A stretch of DNA of 64,000 bases from Paraburkholderia podalyriae (GTDB taxonomy: Bacteria > Pseudomonadota > Gammaproteobacteria > Burkholderiales > Burkholderiaceae): contig NZ_VZQQ01000004.1 of the NCBI RefSeq assembly GCF_014397785.1, forward strand, positions 285,912 to 349,911. Direction: 5' to 3'. Shown here in pieces: positions 8,854 to 17,912 of this stretch. Position 1 is the first letter of the stretch, and the number at the start of each line of letters is the position of its first letter. Both the position numbers and the translations under genes were made by a program. The notes beneath the pieces were generated by a model. The model worked only from the letters and a program-made list of their open reading frames with translations, was not told the origin of the DNA and made no database searches.

Positions 8854-11001
8854 TTACTTCACTTCTTGCAGATGGAACAGACGGTGCTTGTCGAGCGTGG
8901 TTTCGAACCCATCAGGCACGACGAAGGTGGTGGAGGCGGACTCGATGATGGCCGGCCCCACGATATGGTTGCCCGCCATGAGCGACTCCATCTGCCAGAT
9001 GTCGGCTTCGACCCACGTCTTGTGGCGATAGAACGGGCGCTTGCCGAGATACGCAGACTTGGGCGGTGTTGCGCCAGCCTCCGGATCCTCGGGCAGTACG
9101 GGCTTCTGCGTGGCGACAAGGCCGCGCATGATGGCGCCAGTGGCACTGAAGCCGAGTTCCGGTGAGCGGGCGGAACTTGCGTACACTCGCGAGTAGGTCT
9201 CCTCGAACGCGTCGGTAATCTTCTTCCAGTCAGCGGCGGAGGCAGCACCACTGATTGGCGAAGTAATCTCGAGGTCGTTCAGTTGTCCCATGTATTGCAT
9301 CCGGTAGCCGGGCAGCAAGGTGATGTCTTCCAGCTTGAAGCCGTTGATGACGAACTCCTCGACGACCTTGTCGGCCAATTCCTTCCACGCTTCCTGGATG
9401 ACCGAGCAGGCCGCCGCTTTCTGTTCGTCGGGCGCGTCCGGCGCGACCGCGATATCCACGCTCTTGTCGTAGCGGTACTCGAAGTCGGCGCATGCGCAGC
9501 CGAACGCAGAGAATCCGGCGGCCCATGCAGGGACGATCACGTCCTTGAAGCCCAGGCCTTCCGTATATCCGTAGGTATGCACAGGTCCAGCCCCGCCGTA
9601 CGAGAAGCACACGAACTCGGTGGGGTTGTAACCCTTCGCGCTGATGTTGGCGCGCAGGTATTCGTGCAGGCTCAGATCGAGCAGTTCGATCACGCCTGCA
9701 GCGGCATCCTCCACCGAGAGGCCAAGCGGATCGGCGATCTGTGCCTTGATGTGTTGCCGTGCCCGCTCGACGTCGAGCTTGATCGCGCCGCCGAGGAAGT
9801 TGTGGGGGTTCAGATAACCAAGCACCACATGGCAGTCGGACACCGATACCGTATCGAGTCCGCTTTCCGGCCAGCATGTACCCACGCGATAACCCGCGCT
9901 ATCGGGCCCGAGCTTGATGGAACCGCTATAGGGATCGAGCCGTACAAAGCTGCCGGCACCCGCGCCCACCGAATCCATCGCTACCAACGGCAGGGACAGC
10001 ACGAGACGGGCCATGTCCGGATCGGAGGCAATCGCAAAGTTGCCCTTGGTGATCAGCGCCATGTCGAAACTGGTCCCGCCGATATCGCTGCATGCGATGT
10101 TCTCGTAGCCCAGTCTTTCGCCAAGCAGCCGCGAGCCGATCACTCCCCCGATCGGACCGGAGACAATCGTGCGGGCGAGCTCTTTGGCCTTCCAGCTGAT
10201 CGTCCCGCCGTGTGTGGCCATCACCCGCAGATCGAACTTCGCGCCGTGCTTCCTGAAACGGTCGCTGACCTTCTTCAGTGTCTGCCGTGACGGTTCAGCC
10301 GCGTAGGCTTCGAGAATGGTAGTGTTCGTCCGGTGGCTTTCCTTGCGCGACGGGTAGTAGTCGACGGACGCGAAGACCGGCATGTCCACGCCGATTTTCT
10401 TCAGTTCATCGCGGCAGACATCGCGAGCGCGCTTTTCGCTCGACTCATTCTTGTGGGACTGCAGCAGACAGATTGCAATCGCCTTCGATCCGGCGTTCAC
10501 GAGCTCGCGCGTCGCCTTGCGCACTTCGTCTTCGCGCAGGGGGATCACGATTTCACCCTGAACATCGGTGCGTTCTGTCACCCCCCGGGTGCGCGAAAGC
10601 GGGACCAGCGGTTCGTCGTAGCGATGGGTGTTGAGGTGAATCCGTTCTTCCAGCGCGTAGCCGAGATAACTCTGGATGGCCCGTCCCATGGAGTGAATCT
10701 GTTCGAAGCCTCGATTGCAGATGAGTCCGACATCCAAACCCTTGCGCTGAACCACGCGATTAAGCATCGCCGTACCGGAATAGACGCATGTGACCAGTTC
10801 GGGATACACCTCATCGACCTCACGGCCCCACTGGGCCAGCGCATCATGCGACGACTCCAGAATCGCCAACGACTCGTCTGCGGGATTGCTTTGGGCCTTA
10901 CCAACCACAAAACGTCCATCCGAGCGCACGAAGAAGGTATCGGTCATCGTGCCGCCGGCATCGATGCCCAGTACCTGGACGTGTGAAAGTTGCTGTTCCA
11001 T
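8854..11001 (-). CDS. acxA: Acetone carboxylase beta subunit (HyuA family)
   Basis: A 715-residue hydantoinase A-type ATP-binding subunit that phosphorylates acetone and bicarbonate for transfer to the alpha subunit. The N-terminal phosphate-binding motif VLGIDAGGTMTDTFFV and the internal DIGGTSFDMALI show the actin-like ATPase fold. The frame is open to 11031, but the ATG at 11001 is preferred: it has GGAG six bases upstream, and the resulting N-terminus (MEQQLSHVQVLGIDAGGT) matches the length of known AcxA proteins. It is the first gene of acxABC and follows a sigma-54 promoter (11092-11107). Confidence 0.95.
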   Translation of the reverse strand: MEQQLSHVQVLGIDAGGTMTDTFFVRSDGRFVVGKAQSNPADESLAILESSHDALAQWGREVDEVYPELVTCVYSGTAMLNRVVQRKGLDVGLICNRGFEQIHSMGRAIQSYLGYALEERIHLNTHRYDEPLVPLSRTRGVTERTDVQGEIVIPLREDEVRKATRELVNAGSKAIAICLLQSHKNESSEKRARDVCRDELKKIGVDMPVFASVDYYPSRKESHRTNTTILEAYAAEPSRQTLKKVSDRFRKHGAKFDLRVMATHGGTISWKAKELARTIVSGPIGGVIGSRLLGERLGYENIACSDIGGTSFDMALITKGNFAIASDPDMARLVLSLPLVAMDSVGAGAGSFVRLDPYSGSIKLGPDSAGYRVGTCWPESGLDTVSVSDCHVVLGYLNPHNFLGGAIKLDVERARQHIKAQIADPLGLSVEDAAAGVIELLDLSLHEYLRANISAKGYNPTEFVCFSYGGAGPVHTYGYTEGLGFKDVIVPAWAAGFSAFGCACADFEYRYDKSVDIAVAPDAPDEQKAAACSVIQEAWKELADKVVEEFVINGFKLEDITLLPGYRMQYMGQLNDLEITSPISGAASAADWKKITDAFEETYSRVYASSARSPELGFSATGAIMRGLVATQKPVLPEDPEAGATPPKSAYLGKRPFYRHKTWVEADIWQMESLMAGNHIVGPAIIESASTTFVVPDGFETTLDKHRLFHLQEVK

Positions 11002-11091
11002 TAGTGTCTCCAGCTCTCCTTGATTGAACATCGCCTCGACGGGGAGGCGCGATGCGAAGCGGTTATTGCGATTCGCTTCGGAGGAGCTAAA

Positions 11092-11107
11092 GGCAAGGGA
11101 TATGCCA
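11092..11107 (-). promoter_or_regulatory. Sigma-54 (-24/-12) promoter of acxABC
   Basis: On the minus strand the bases read TGGCATATCCCTTGCC, with GG and GC exactly ten bases apart, against the consensus TGGCAYRN4TTGCW. Transcription would start near 11081, leaving a leader of about 80 nt before acxA. Both neighbouring regulators carry the GAFTGA loop needed to activate such a promoter. Confidence 0.85.
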
Positions 11108-11204
11108 CTGACTGCCGAATCGGCGTCTTGTCGGCAAACTATTGAATGGAATGGCTTTGCGGGAAACTACCGGCATGCTCGCGGTGGACGAGACCGTCGC
11201 ACAA

Positions 11205-11225
11205 CGACCGGTTCCTGAACGGTCG
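11205..11225. promoter_or_regulatory. Candidate upstream activator site for acxABC
   Basis: An interrupted inverted repeat, CGACCG-N9-CGGTCG, lies about 100 bp upstream of the -24 element, a usual distance for an enhancer-binding-protein site. A shorter repeat (GCCGA-A-TCGGC) lies nearer the promoter at about 11114-11124. Neither has been matched to a known AcoR site, so this is inference from position and symmetry. Confidence 0.4.
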
Positions 11226-11302
11226 GCCGTTTGGAGAGCGGAATTCGAACGCAAGTCTGACGGGGAGCGTGACGTGCAAGAACCAGTAGACCGAATTCAA
11301 CG

Positions 11303-13330
11303 TCATCGACTCGCGCGCCGGGTGACCCCCAGGTCACGCACCAAGGCGTACTTCCGGATCTTCTGATACAGCGTGCTTTTTGCTATGCCGAGCTGCGCGG
11401 CCGCCTCGGTCAGGTTGCCCTGGCATTGCTGGATCGCAAAGCGAATCGACTCTGCTTCCGCCATTTCCAGCGAACGGATCTTTTGGCGCGCAAGCGCAGA
11501 CATCCCAGAGGACGCCGTCTCTCGAATACCCCCAGGAGAAATGGCCAAAGCACCGATTTCGGGCGGCAGCTCGGCGACTGTCATGATTCCGTCGCGGGCC
11601 ATGAGTACCGCGCCCTCGATCGCATTTCGCATCTCGCGGACGTTACCTGGCCAAATGTAGTTCAGCAGGCATCCATACGCCACGTCGTCGAAGACGGCAT
11701 GGGTTACGCCGTACCGCTCGCGCGAGACACTCAACCAGTGTTCGATCATCTCGGGCAAATCCGTCTTCCGTTCGCGCAGCGGCGGTATCGAGATGTTCGT
11801 GACGGCCAGCCGGTAATACAGATCCATGCGGAATCTACCGTCAGCGACGTCTGCGCGCAGATCGCGATGCGTGGCGGCGATCAGACGGAAGTCGACCTTG
11901 CGAGGCGCGTTGTCGCCCAACCGGTAGATCTCCCCTCCCTCCAGCACACGTAGCAAATGCGGCTGGATGTCGAGTGGCATTTCGCCGATCTCATCGAGGA
12001 ACAGCGTGCCGTGATTCGCCGCTTCGATTTTCCCTGTCATGCCGGACTTACGTGCGCCGGTAAATGCGCCTTCGGCATAACCAAACAGCTCACTGCTCAA
12101 TAAATCGCGCGACAAGCCACCGCAGTTCAGCGCGACGAAGGGACCGTCTGCCCTCGAGCTGGCCTGGTGAATGCCTTGCGCGAACAACTCCTTGCCAACG
12201 CCGGTTTCACCCAGCAGCAGCACGGGGACCGAGGCTTTAGCCAGCTGCTGCGCCTTCTGGATAGCCGCCCGCAGTGCAGACCCCGCGCCGACAATGCGAG
12301 AGAACGCCGCGGCAGGCTTGGGTTCGGCGACCGGCATCGCTTCGGATAACGAAGCGGCGCGCCGACTGGCAGCCGGCGCAATCAACATGAAGCCGAGCGT
12401 GTCGGCGCCTTCAGCAACGCGTTCAATCCGTGCGAGGCGCAACCACGCCGGTGATTGCGGCGACATGGAGCCACCGGCAATCCTGGCGATGTCCGGGATC
12501 GGAAAAGCGTTGTCCAGTGCGCCTGGAACGCCAAGCCGCGCAAAGGCGGCTGAGGCCTCCGGGTAGGCTCTGACGAGACGTCCGGACTCGTCCACCACGA
12601 CGACGCCGTCTGTATGACCGGAGCAGTAAGCCATGCAACGCTCCATCAGGTGCAGACGGCGCTCCATTGCGAACTTCCCAAGCCGGCTCTCGATACGCCC
12701 GGCCATCGAGACGATAAACGCCAGGCTGTGCTGGCTGTAGGTTTGCGCAAGGCCCGAGACATCAAGTACGCCGAGTACGGTGCCGTCAAGCGGGTCGCGG
12801 ATCACCGTAGCAGAGCAAGTCCACTGCTTGATACCCGCGCAGAAATGCTCCGAACCATGGATCTGGACCGGTTGCCGCAAAGCGAGGGCGGTGCCGATCG
12901 CGTTGGTGCCGCAACTGAGCTCAGTCCAGTTACAACCAGGTATCAACCGGACCTCGCTGGCGGGTTCAACGATGCGCGCGTCGCCGGCTAGTTCGAGGAT
13001 CATGCCGTCCGGATCCGCGAGCAGCAGAATGGTCCCCGTCTGCGAAAGGAACTCACGTGTCTCCTGGATAAGCGGCACGCTTGCATGCATCAAGCGGTCG
13101 TTCCTGACGCGCAAATCGAACAGAGCCCCTTCTTCAAGCGGCAGTGGGGCGCCTGCCGCATCAGGAGCCACGCGGCCATCAAGGCAACGATGCCAGGAAT
13201 CGTCAACGACGCCACGGAGGGCACCCGAGGGCCGCTTGTCACCTTGAATCAAACGCTCCCACGCCGCCATGACGCTGGTGTCCCGATCGGGACTTGAAAA
13301 CCAGTCCATTGGCGTGCCTGTCTCTTTCAT
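11303..13330 (-). CDS. AcoR-family sigma-54-dependent activator (upstream of acxA)
   Basis: A 675-residue enhancer-binding protein with the same plan as the one at 3605-5626. The GAF domain carries CGTNAIGTA and SEHFCAGIKQWTCSA. The AAA+ domain has GETGVGKE, EGAFTGARKSG and GTLFLDEIGEMP, and the C-terminal helix-turn-helix is LTEAAAQLGIAKSTLYQKI. It ends 301 bp upstream of acxA, with the sigma-54 promoter in the gap, so it is the most likely direct activator of acxABC (AcxR/AcoR role). The start may be the ATG at 13330 or the in-frame ATG seven codons later. The DNA-contacting helix is nearly identical to that of the paralogue, so both may recognise similar sites. Confidence 0.93.
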   Translation of the reverse strand: MKETGTPMDWFSSPDRDTSVMAAWERLIQGDKRPSGALRGVVDDSWHRCLDGRVAPDAAGAPLPLEEGALFDLRVRNDRLMHASVPLIQETREFLSQTGTILLLADPDGMILELAGDARIVEPASEVRLIPGCNWTELSCGTNAIGTALALRQPVQIHGSEHFCAGIKQWTCSATVIRDPLDGTVLGVLDVSGLAQTYSQHSLAFIVSMAGRIESRLGKFAMERRLHLMERCMAYCSGHTDGVVVVDESGRLVRAYPEASAAFARLGVPGALDNAFPIPDIARIAGGSMSPQSPAWLRLARIERVAEGADTLGFMLIAPAASRRAASLSEAMPVAEPKPAAAFSRIVGAGSALRAAIQKAQQLAKASVPVLLLGETGVGKELFAQGIHQASSRADGPFVALNCGGLSRDLLSSELFGYAEGAFTGARKSGMTGKIEAANHGTLFLDEIGEMPLDIQPHLLRVLEGGEIYRLGDNAPRKVDFRLIAATHRDLRADVADGRFRMDLYYRLAVTNISIPPLRERKTDLPEMIEHWLSVSRERYGVTHAVFDDVAYGCLLNYIWPGNVREMRNAIEGAVLMARDGIMTVAELPPEIGALAISPGGIRETASSGMSALARQKIRSLEMAEAESIRFAIQQCQGNLTEAAAQLGIAKSTLYQKIRKYALVRDLGVTRRASR

Positions 13331-13790
13331 GCTGTCTCCGTGTGAGCAGAGTACCTCACCCGATCAGAGGGATCGCCTTGCCATAAGGCGTTTTCTTTTT
13401 TTTTGCCAGGGACGCGCGATTGCCTCAGTCGATAGGCCGCCGCCCCAGCGCGCGTCGCGAGCGCCAAGGCACGACTCTACGCCGCGCCGCTGCCCATCAG
13501 CGATCAATCACGACGCGGTCACCATACAGGCGCGGACCTCCATCTGAATTCTATCCCTGAAATACAGCACCGTCCGGAAATCGAACGCTTTGCGCAACTG
13601 GCACCCGTTCAAGCGCCATAAAACATACAGAAAAATGCATAAAATCAATGACTTGATATCGCAGCAGCGATGATGGCATGGCCCATGCGTTTGACTGGGC
13701 CAAGGCGAGCGCATGTTGATTGCGCGCTCGGTCTCATAGCAGCAAAGCGCTCACCATTGCGCGACAGGAAAGAGGTCGAAGGAGAAGACG
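13331..13790. other. Intergenic region with AT-rich stretch
   Basis: A 460-bp gap without a gene I can support. An AT-rich segment (about 13610-13660) with AAACATACAGAAAAATGCATAA could hold promoters for either flank. No sigma-54 element with GG-N10-GC spacing was found for the minus-strand activator. Confidence 0.4.
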
Positions 13791-14024
13791 ATGAACACCG
13801 GTCAGAGATCCCTGCGCTTGCTGGTCGAAAAGTGGCTGGCGCCCACTCCGACGAGGCCGGCTCACGTCACTCGGTTTAGTCGCATGGGTACGAGTCAGAG
13901 ACGCTATGTGTGCGTCGAAGCATTACATTCGAGCGGTCTGCTGGCGATTTTTTTCTTCAGACACGATGACGGATCTTGGTGTGTATTCCCGCCTGGCACG
14001 GAAAGCCCGACCATGAAAGTGTGA
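13791..14024 (+). CDS. Small hypothetical protein (77 aa)
   Basis: A 77-codon gene preceded by a good ribosome site (GAAGGAGAAGACG, then ATG). The product is basic at the N-terminus and has a compact C-terminal block LLAIFFFRHDDGSWCVFPP. It has the look of a small protein I recall as recurring in Burkholderia-group genomes, but I assign no function. No signal peptide or membrane helix is evident. It stands alone between the activator gene and the integrase remnant. Confidence 0.6.
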   Translation: MNTGQRSLRLLVEKWLAPTPTRPAHVTRFSRMGTSQRRYVCVEALHSSGLLAIFFFRHDDGSWCVFPPGTESPTMKV

Positions 14025-14148
14025 TCTGCTTTAGGAGATCATGACCGAAATTGAGGTGAGTGTTTTGACTGATGTCTCCGACGGGAACCAAGCTTTGGAA
14101 GCATACGATTTACCGCGGGAGGGAACTGTACGCGGAACTCCTGTCGGG

Positions 14149-14926
14149 TTACATGCGAAAACGCAGTGCGGGATTCTTTGCCGTCTTGCGCCCGAATCCC
14201 CGCGCCTCTCCATCGAGCAGGAAGTGTACGAAAGCGACCCCGTGGGCCTTCCGGAGTTCACCCAAGGGAACGACACCCACCGCTTGTTCGAAAAGGTTTA
14301 TAGCCTTTTCTGCGCGGCCTATAGAGCTTTGCTTCGGGGTGTTGCGCGCTTTCCAAGACGGGACAACATCTCGCAGAAAATTTGCCGCCGCATTAGTTGC
14401 GGATGCATCTTTACGAGAAACAGTGCCGCCGTTAGGCGCAACCGCGAGCCCCGTTACGCGTGCGGCTTGCTCCGGTGTCGGTAGATCGCCGGGGTGGAAT
14501 CCTCCGGCCGCCCGCAGCGCATCTAGCTGGCTGATAGTCGGCAGCCCATACGCATTGAGAATCGCATCTGCATCGGCGGCGACTTGTTGCCTCGCACGAG
14601 CCAGCCCGTCGAAATACTCCGGGTTTGCTTCGTTCTCGCGATCCAGTTCCGCTTCTATCTCGTCGGGATACGCATCTTCGCGCGACATGGCCGCCATTTG
14701 CTCGGTCCAAGTGTCGGTCTTGGCGGATGCCCTAGCGCGCCGCGCTGCTGCAAATTGCTCGTCCGTGCGCACCGGATTCACGGCTAGCAGGCGTTTCGCT
14801 TCTGCGTGGTCACGCGTTTTGAGCGAAAACATGATTTGGGTTTTGGCAAAATGCGCACAAAGATCAACGGGAATTTTGCGGCGGAAGTAGTAGATCTTGC
14901 CGCGTGGTACGAGATGGTTTTGTCAT
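14149..14926 (-). pseudogene. Truncated, frameshifted tyrosine-recombinase (phage integrase) gene
   Basis: From the ATG at 14926 the coding frame breaks in an AAAA run (14921-14918). Removing one A gives MTNHLVPRGKIYYFRRKIPVDL, the usual N-terminus of DUF6538-type phage integrases, and the frame then stays open to 14149. The visible part is the N-terminal and SAM-like core-binding region, ending just after FGRKTA. The catalytic domain with the R...HxxR...Y residues is absent, so the protein cannot recombine DNA. It lies next to a tRNA-Pro 3' fragment in the same orientation, as expected for an integrase at its attachment site. Confidence 0.8.
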
Positions 14927-15018
14927 GGCGGGCAGAGCGTGTCAAGTGAGTGTGTCACCGGCCACACCCTGCTCTAGGCCATTGATTTTCTTGATTCTCG
15001 AATCGAATCAAGGAGATA

Positions 15019-15070
<52 letters not shown>

Positions 15071-15231
15071 AAATGCGTTCTCCGCCCAAAGAAATTCTCG
15101 ATTTATTGCCATGACACAAAGATTAGCGATACTGCAGTCCCTATGGGCAATGGAGCGCCGTCATACCGACGGTTTCGAGCGGACGCTCGAACAGAACATA
15201 TCGATGATTCTCGAAACAGGTTATGACGGCT

Positions 15232-15824
15232 TCAGCGCGTTGTGCGTGGATAAGAATCGCGTGAACGAGACGGTCGATAACCAAAGAGCGGCTTCCAGAA
15301 TCCTTCGAGATTGTCACGCCTCGCGTTGTAGCCCCCTTGGTATTTGACGTCATGTGACGCTGGCTTGCCAGCAATGCGACACTGGTAGCGCATCGGCCTG
15401 ATGACGTGCTGGCCATTTTCGATAATCGTGACTGGCGCGTAGTGACCGGGGAAAGTGCGTGAATCGCGCGACTTCGGCTCGGTTCGCCGAATGTCGTCGA
15501 GCCGACCGAGCGTCCATTCAATCTTGTCGGTCGCGATGCGCTTGCTCTCGGTCGCGGCTTTGGTCAGCTTCGTCTGAAGCGACCGTTCCGCCTCTGCTAG
15601 CCTCTTTCTCTGCGCGAAAAGGTCCTGTTCGAGCTTGGAAGTCTGTTCCGCGTTGAACTTGTCGATAAGGGTCTTGATGGCGCCTTCGGCGTCAGTTTGC
15701 GGCTCAGCGAACGCGTCCTCCATCGCTCGAAGAATAGGCGCGCAAATTCATGGATATCCATCAAGGCGCCAAAGCTGCGAACGAATATCCGGTAGTCAGC
15801 CTGAATTTGAGCCGAGTAGCACAT
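15232..15824 (-). pseudogene. SRAP (YedK/HMCES-like) gene, internally deleted and truncated
   Basis: The start MCYSAQIQADYR (ATG at 15824, with GGAGG upstream) is the SRAP signature, including the catalytic Cys2 that crosslinks to abasic sites in single-stranded DNA. After FARLFFER the frame changes at about 15724 to MEDAFAEPQTDAEG, and the later block YAPVTI...MRYQC...YNARRDNLEGFW is recognisable SRAP sequence. About ten codons normally between these parts are lost, with a frameshift. After FGY (about 15290) the homology stops and the frame ends at 15232. The active-site His and Glu regions further on are missing, so the gene is dead. Confidence 0.8.
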
Positions 15825-15967
15825 CGATGCCTCCGTTTCGTGCTTCCATGATACGCATTCTCTAGAACGACGCGAGCGCGACGAATATGAGGACTCAATG
15901 AATGGCCGCGTGAACTTTGGCCACCGTCGAACTGCCAAACAACATGTGGCGACTCGGACAATTGTGT

Positions 15968-16357
15968 ATGGCAAGCGTACTGCTCGTAGACGATGACGTG
16001 GAGGCTTTGGCGGCGTGGAGCGCCAGCTGTGCCGCAGACGGATTTGAAGTAAGAAGCGCGAGCGACGGCCAGTCGGCATTGAAGATGTTCATCGAATCCC
16101 CTGTCGATGTAGTGGTCGCCGACTGGCGCATGCCGGTGATGTCGGGGAGCGAGCTCTGTCACCGTTTGCGCACACTCCCCGGCTTAGCCGACGTTGCATT
16201 CGTCTTGGTTTCGGGAGAGCCGAGCCCACCCGCTTTCGTAAGCTACGACGGCTTTCTTCGCAAGCCTGTAGATGGGCAAATTTTACTGACCACAATTCGA
16301 CGGCTGCTGGCAGACCGTGTAACCCATCGAGAGCAACAGCGAGGCAAGACAACGTAG
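15968..16357 (+). CDS. Single-domain response regulator (CheY-like receiver)
   Basis: A 129-residue receiver domain with nothing attached. Numbered from the preferred ATG at 15968 (MASVLLVDDD), the acidic pocket is Asp8-Asp10, the phosphoacceptor is Asp52 in VADWRMPVMSG, and Ser82 and Lys99 (FLRKP) complete the switch residues. The frame extends 17 codons upstream to 15917, but that extension has no domain character. No histidine kinase is nearby, so its partner is unknown. Its 3' two-thirds and downstream flank are repeated in decayed form at 18657-19070. Confidence 0.88.
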   Translation: MASVLLVDDDVEALAAWSASCAADGFEVRSASDGQSALKMFIESPVDVVVADWRMPVMSGSELCHRLRTLPGLADVAFVLVSGEPSPPAFVSYDGFLRKPVDGQILLTTIRRLLADRVTHREQQRGKTT

Positions 16358-16948
16358 TCGAAAAGCCACCTGCTTGTGTGGACAGGCCGGACCAGAGCCT
16401 GGTTGCAGGCAAAAGGAACGGCGGCCGCGGGCACAGTGTTGAGTCAGCAAAAATTTCTGCTCGCGGTAATCCAACTGCCAAGCAGATGGGACATGTCAGC
16501 AAGCCGCTGTCCGACGAGATGTCGAACTTCTCCGTGGCATTGCCACGTGCCATATACAGCGAGCACCGGGAAACCAGTTCCCGAAGGCCGAAGCAACTCG
16601 GATGCCCGTGGATGCTCGTAGGCCGCCTTCAGTCGCATAGCGCCGCCGTTTGCACGCGAACCGAACTTTCCGTTCGTCCAAAGCTTTCGCAAGGTCAGTC
16701 CAACTCCCAGACGTTGCGCGCCTTACGCTCGGTCATGCGCGAACCGCCAGTTGTATTCGCAGAGTATCCTAGGTTTGCTACCTGCTAGCGCCGCCGATTT
16801 TGGCTCACTGGCGGATAAGGCACTCGAACTGGCAAAGAGCAAAGCGACGCCCGGACTGTCGGGGTACCTGAGACCGGTCCGGTCAATCGTCAAGACAGGC
16901 GCGTGAGGACCTTGCTCAGGCGCCCACATTGCCTTTGGCGCGCGCCGC
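16358..16948. other. Intergenic region, partly duplicated elsewhere
   Basis: The first 160 bp (to about 16515) resemble 18900-19065, for example a shared GTCAGCAAAAATTYCTGCTC. An 82-codon minus-strand frame (16444-16692) looks protein-like in composition, but it has no recognisable family and no ribosome site that I can support. Confidence 0.4.
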
Positions 16949-17113
16949 TCAGGCTGCTGTGTCGCCCTCAGATGCTGCCGGTGACTGGTCCGCACCCAAC
17001 TGCTGTCGAGCCTTCTCCCAGTACTCGTCCGCGCGCCCTTCGGGAGAGCCGTCCTTCTCCCACAGATAGAAAGCAAGTGTTCGGATTTGTTCTTCAGTGA
17101 CTGGCACGTCCAT
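16949..17113 (-). CDS. DUF2934 domain small protein (54 aa)
   Basis: A short gene with an excellent ribosome site: ATAAGGAGGTTGAG precedes the ATG at 17113. The product begins MDVPVTEEQIRTLAFYLWEKDG and continues through GRADEYWEKARQQL, the DUF2934 core (Arg/Tyr/Trp helical pattern, usually 40-50 residues, often at the N-terminus of small Proteobacterial proteins). The domain's function is unknown. The tail is short and acidic, ending GDTAA. Confidence 0.85.
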   Translation of the reverse strand: MDVPVTEEQIRTLAFYLWEKDGSPEGRADEYWEKARQQLGADQSPAASEGDTAA

Positions 17114-17912
17114 CTCAACCTCCTTATAGAAAAGTGGCCCGAGCGGGCAGGCAAATTACGGCTAGTCGATGGTAGCAAAGCGCCTGCTTGATGTCGCTGG
17201 TCGTCGGCGACTCACGTTTCAGTCTGGCATGGACCCGTGCGCTGCCCATGCCAGGAGGGACGCTATGCGAGGACGATGGAGTTCACCGCGCAAGCGTGAA
17301 CGGCGGGTGACTGACGACCAGCCGCGACGAACTCATTATCGTCGACGACGAGCACATTCATTCAATATCCTTATTACGCGAAGTTCGCGGCGCTGCCAAG
17401 AATGCTTCTTATGTAATTAAATATTATTAAATGGCGTTGCCAGTTAGTTTTACTGATTAATACGTAAGTATAATCACGGACCCGTTCAGCAGGCATTTAA
17501 ATACGCCCCGTACGACGCGAAGGACAAAGTCGACAATGCAGCCAGGGACTAATGGAAGCAGCGGAGCCCCCGAAGCCCCCGGGTCTTCGCTTCAATCGCG
17601 CCGGACGTGCCGCCGCCTGGGCTCACTCTCCTCACTCTCTATCGCGCGGGCAATAGGCAGCTCCCGCCAGAAAGGCCCTTGTAGTCAAATTTCGACGTCC
17701 GGGCACTTCCGCTGGCAGATAGTTCTGCTTATCGTCATACGTCAGTTGAATTGACAGCGGAGGTGTTGAAAGACTCGTCGACGTGCAACGGAGGCTGAAA
17801 CTGGTCGCCGCACGGTCCGACGCTGCCGCGCGTTGGCGGGTTGCGTCCAGTTCACCCACGGCCTCAGCTGTCGGGGAACTGTTGAACGCGACGAGCGCAT
17901 CTCTGTTAGCGT
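17114..17912. other. Intergenic region, 0.8 kb, AT-rich core
   Basis: No frame here carries recognisable protein sequence. An AT-rich segment at about 17405-17475, with ATTAAATATTATTAAATGG, stands out from the GC-rich surroundings and could be a promoter or nucleoid-protein site for the DUF2934 side. I see no terminator, tRNA or IS end. Confidence 0.4.

Noticed and set aside
16444..16692. 82-codon minus-strand frame as a gene
   Set aside because: Protein-like composition, but no ribosome site, no family, and it overlaps duplicated non-coding flank.
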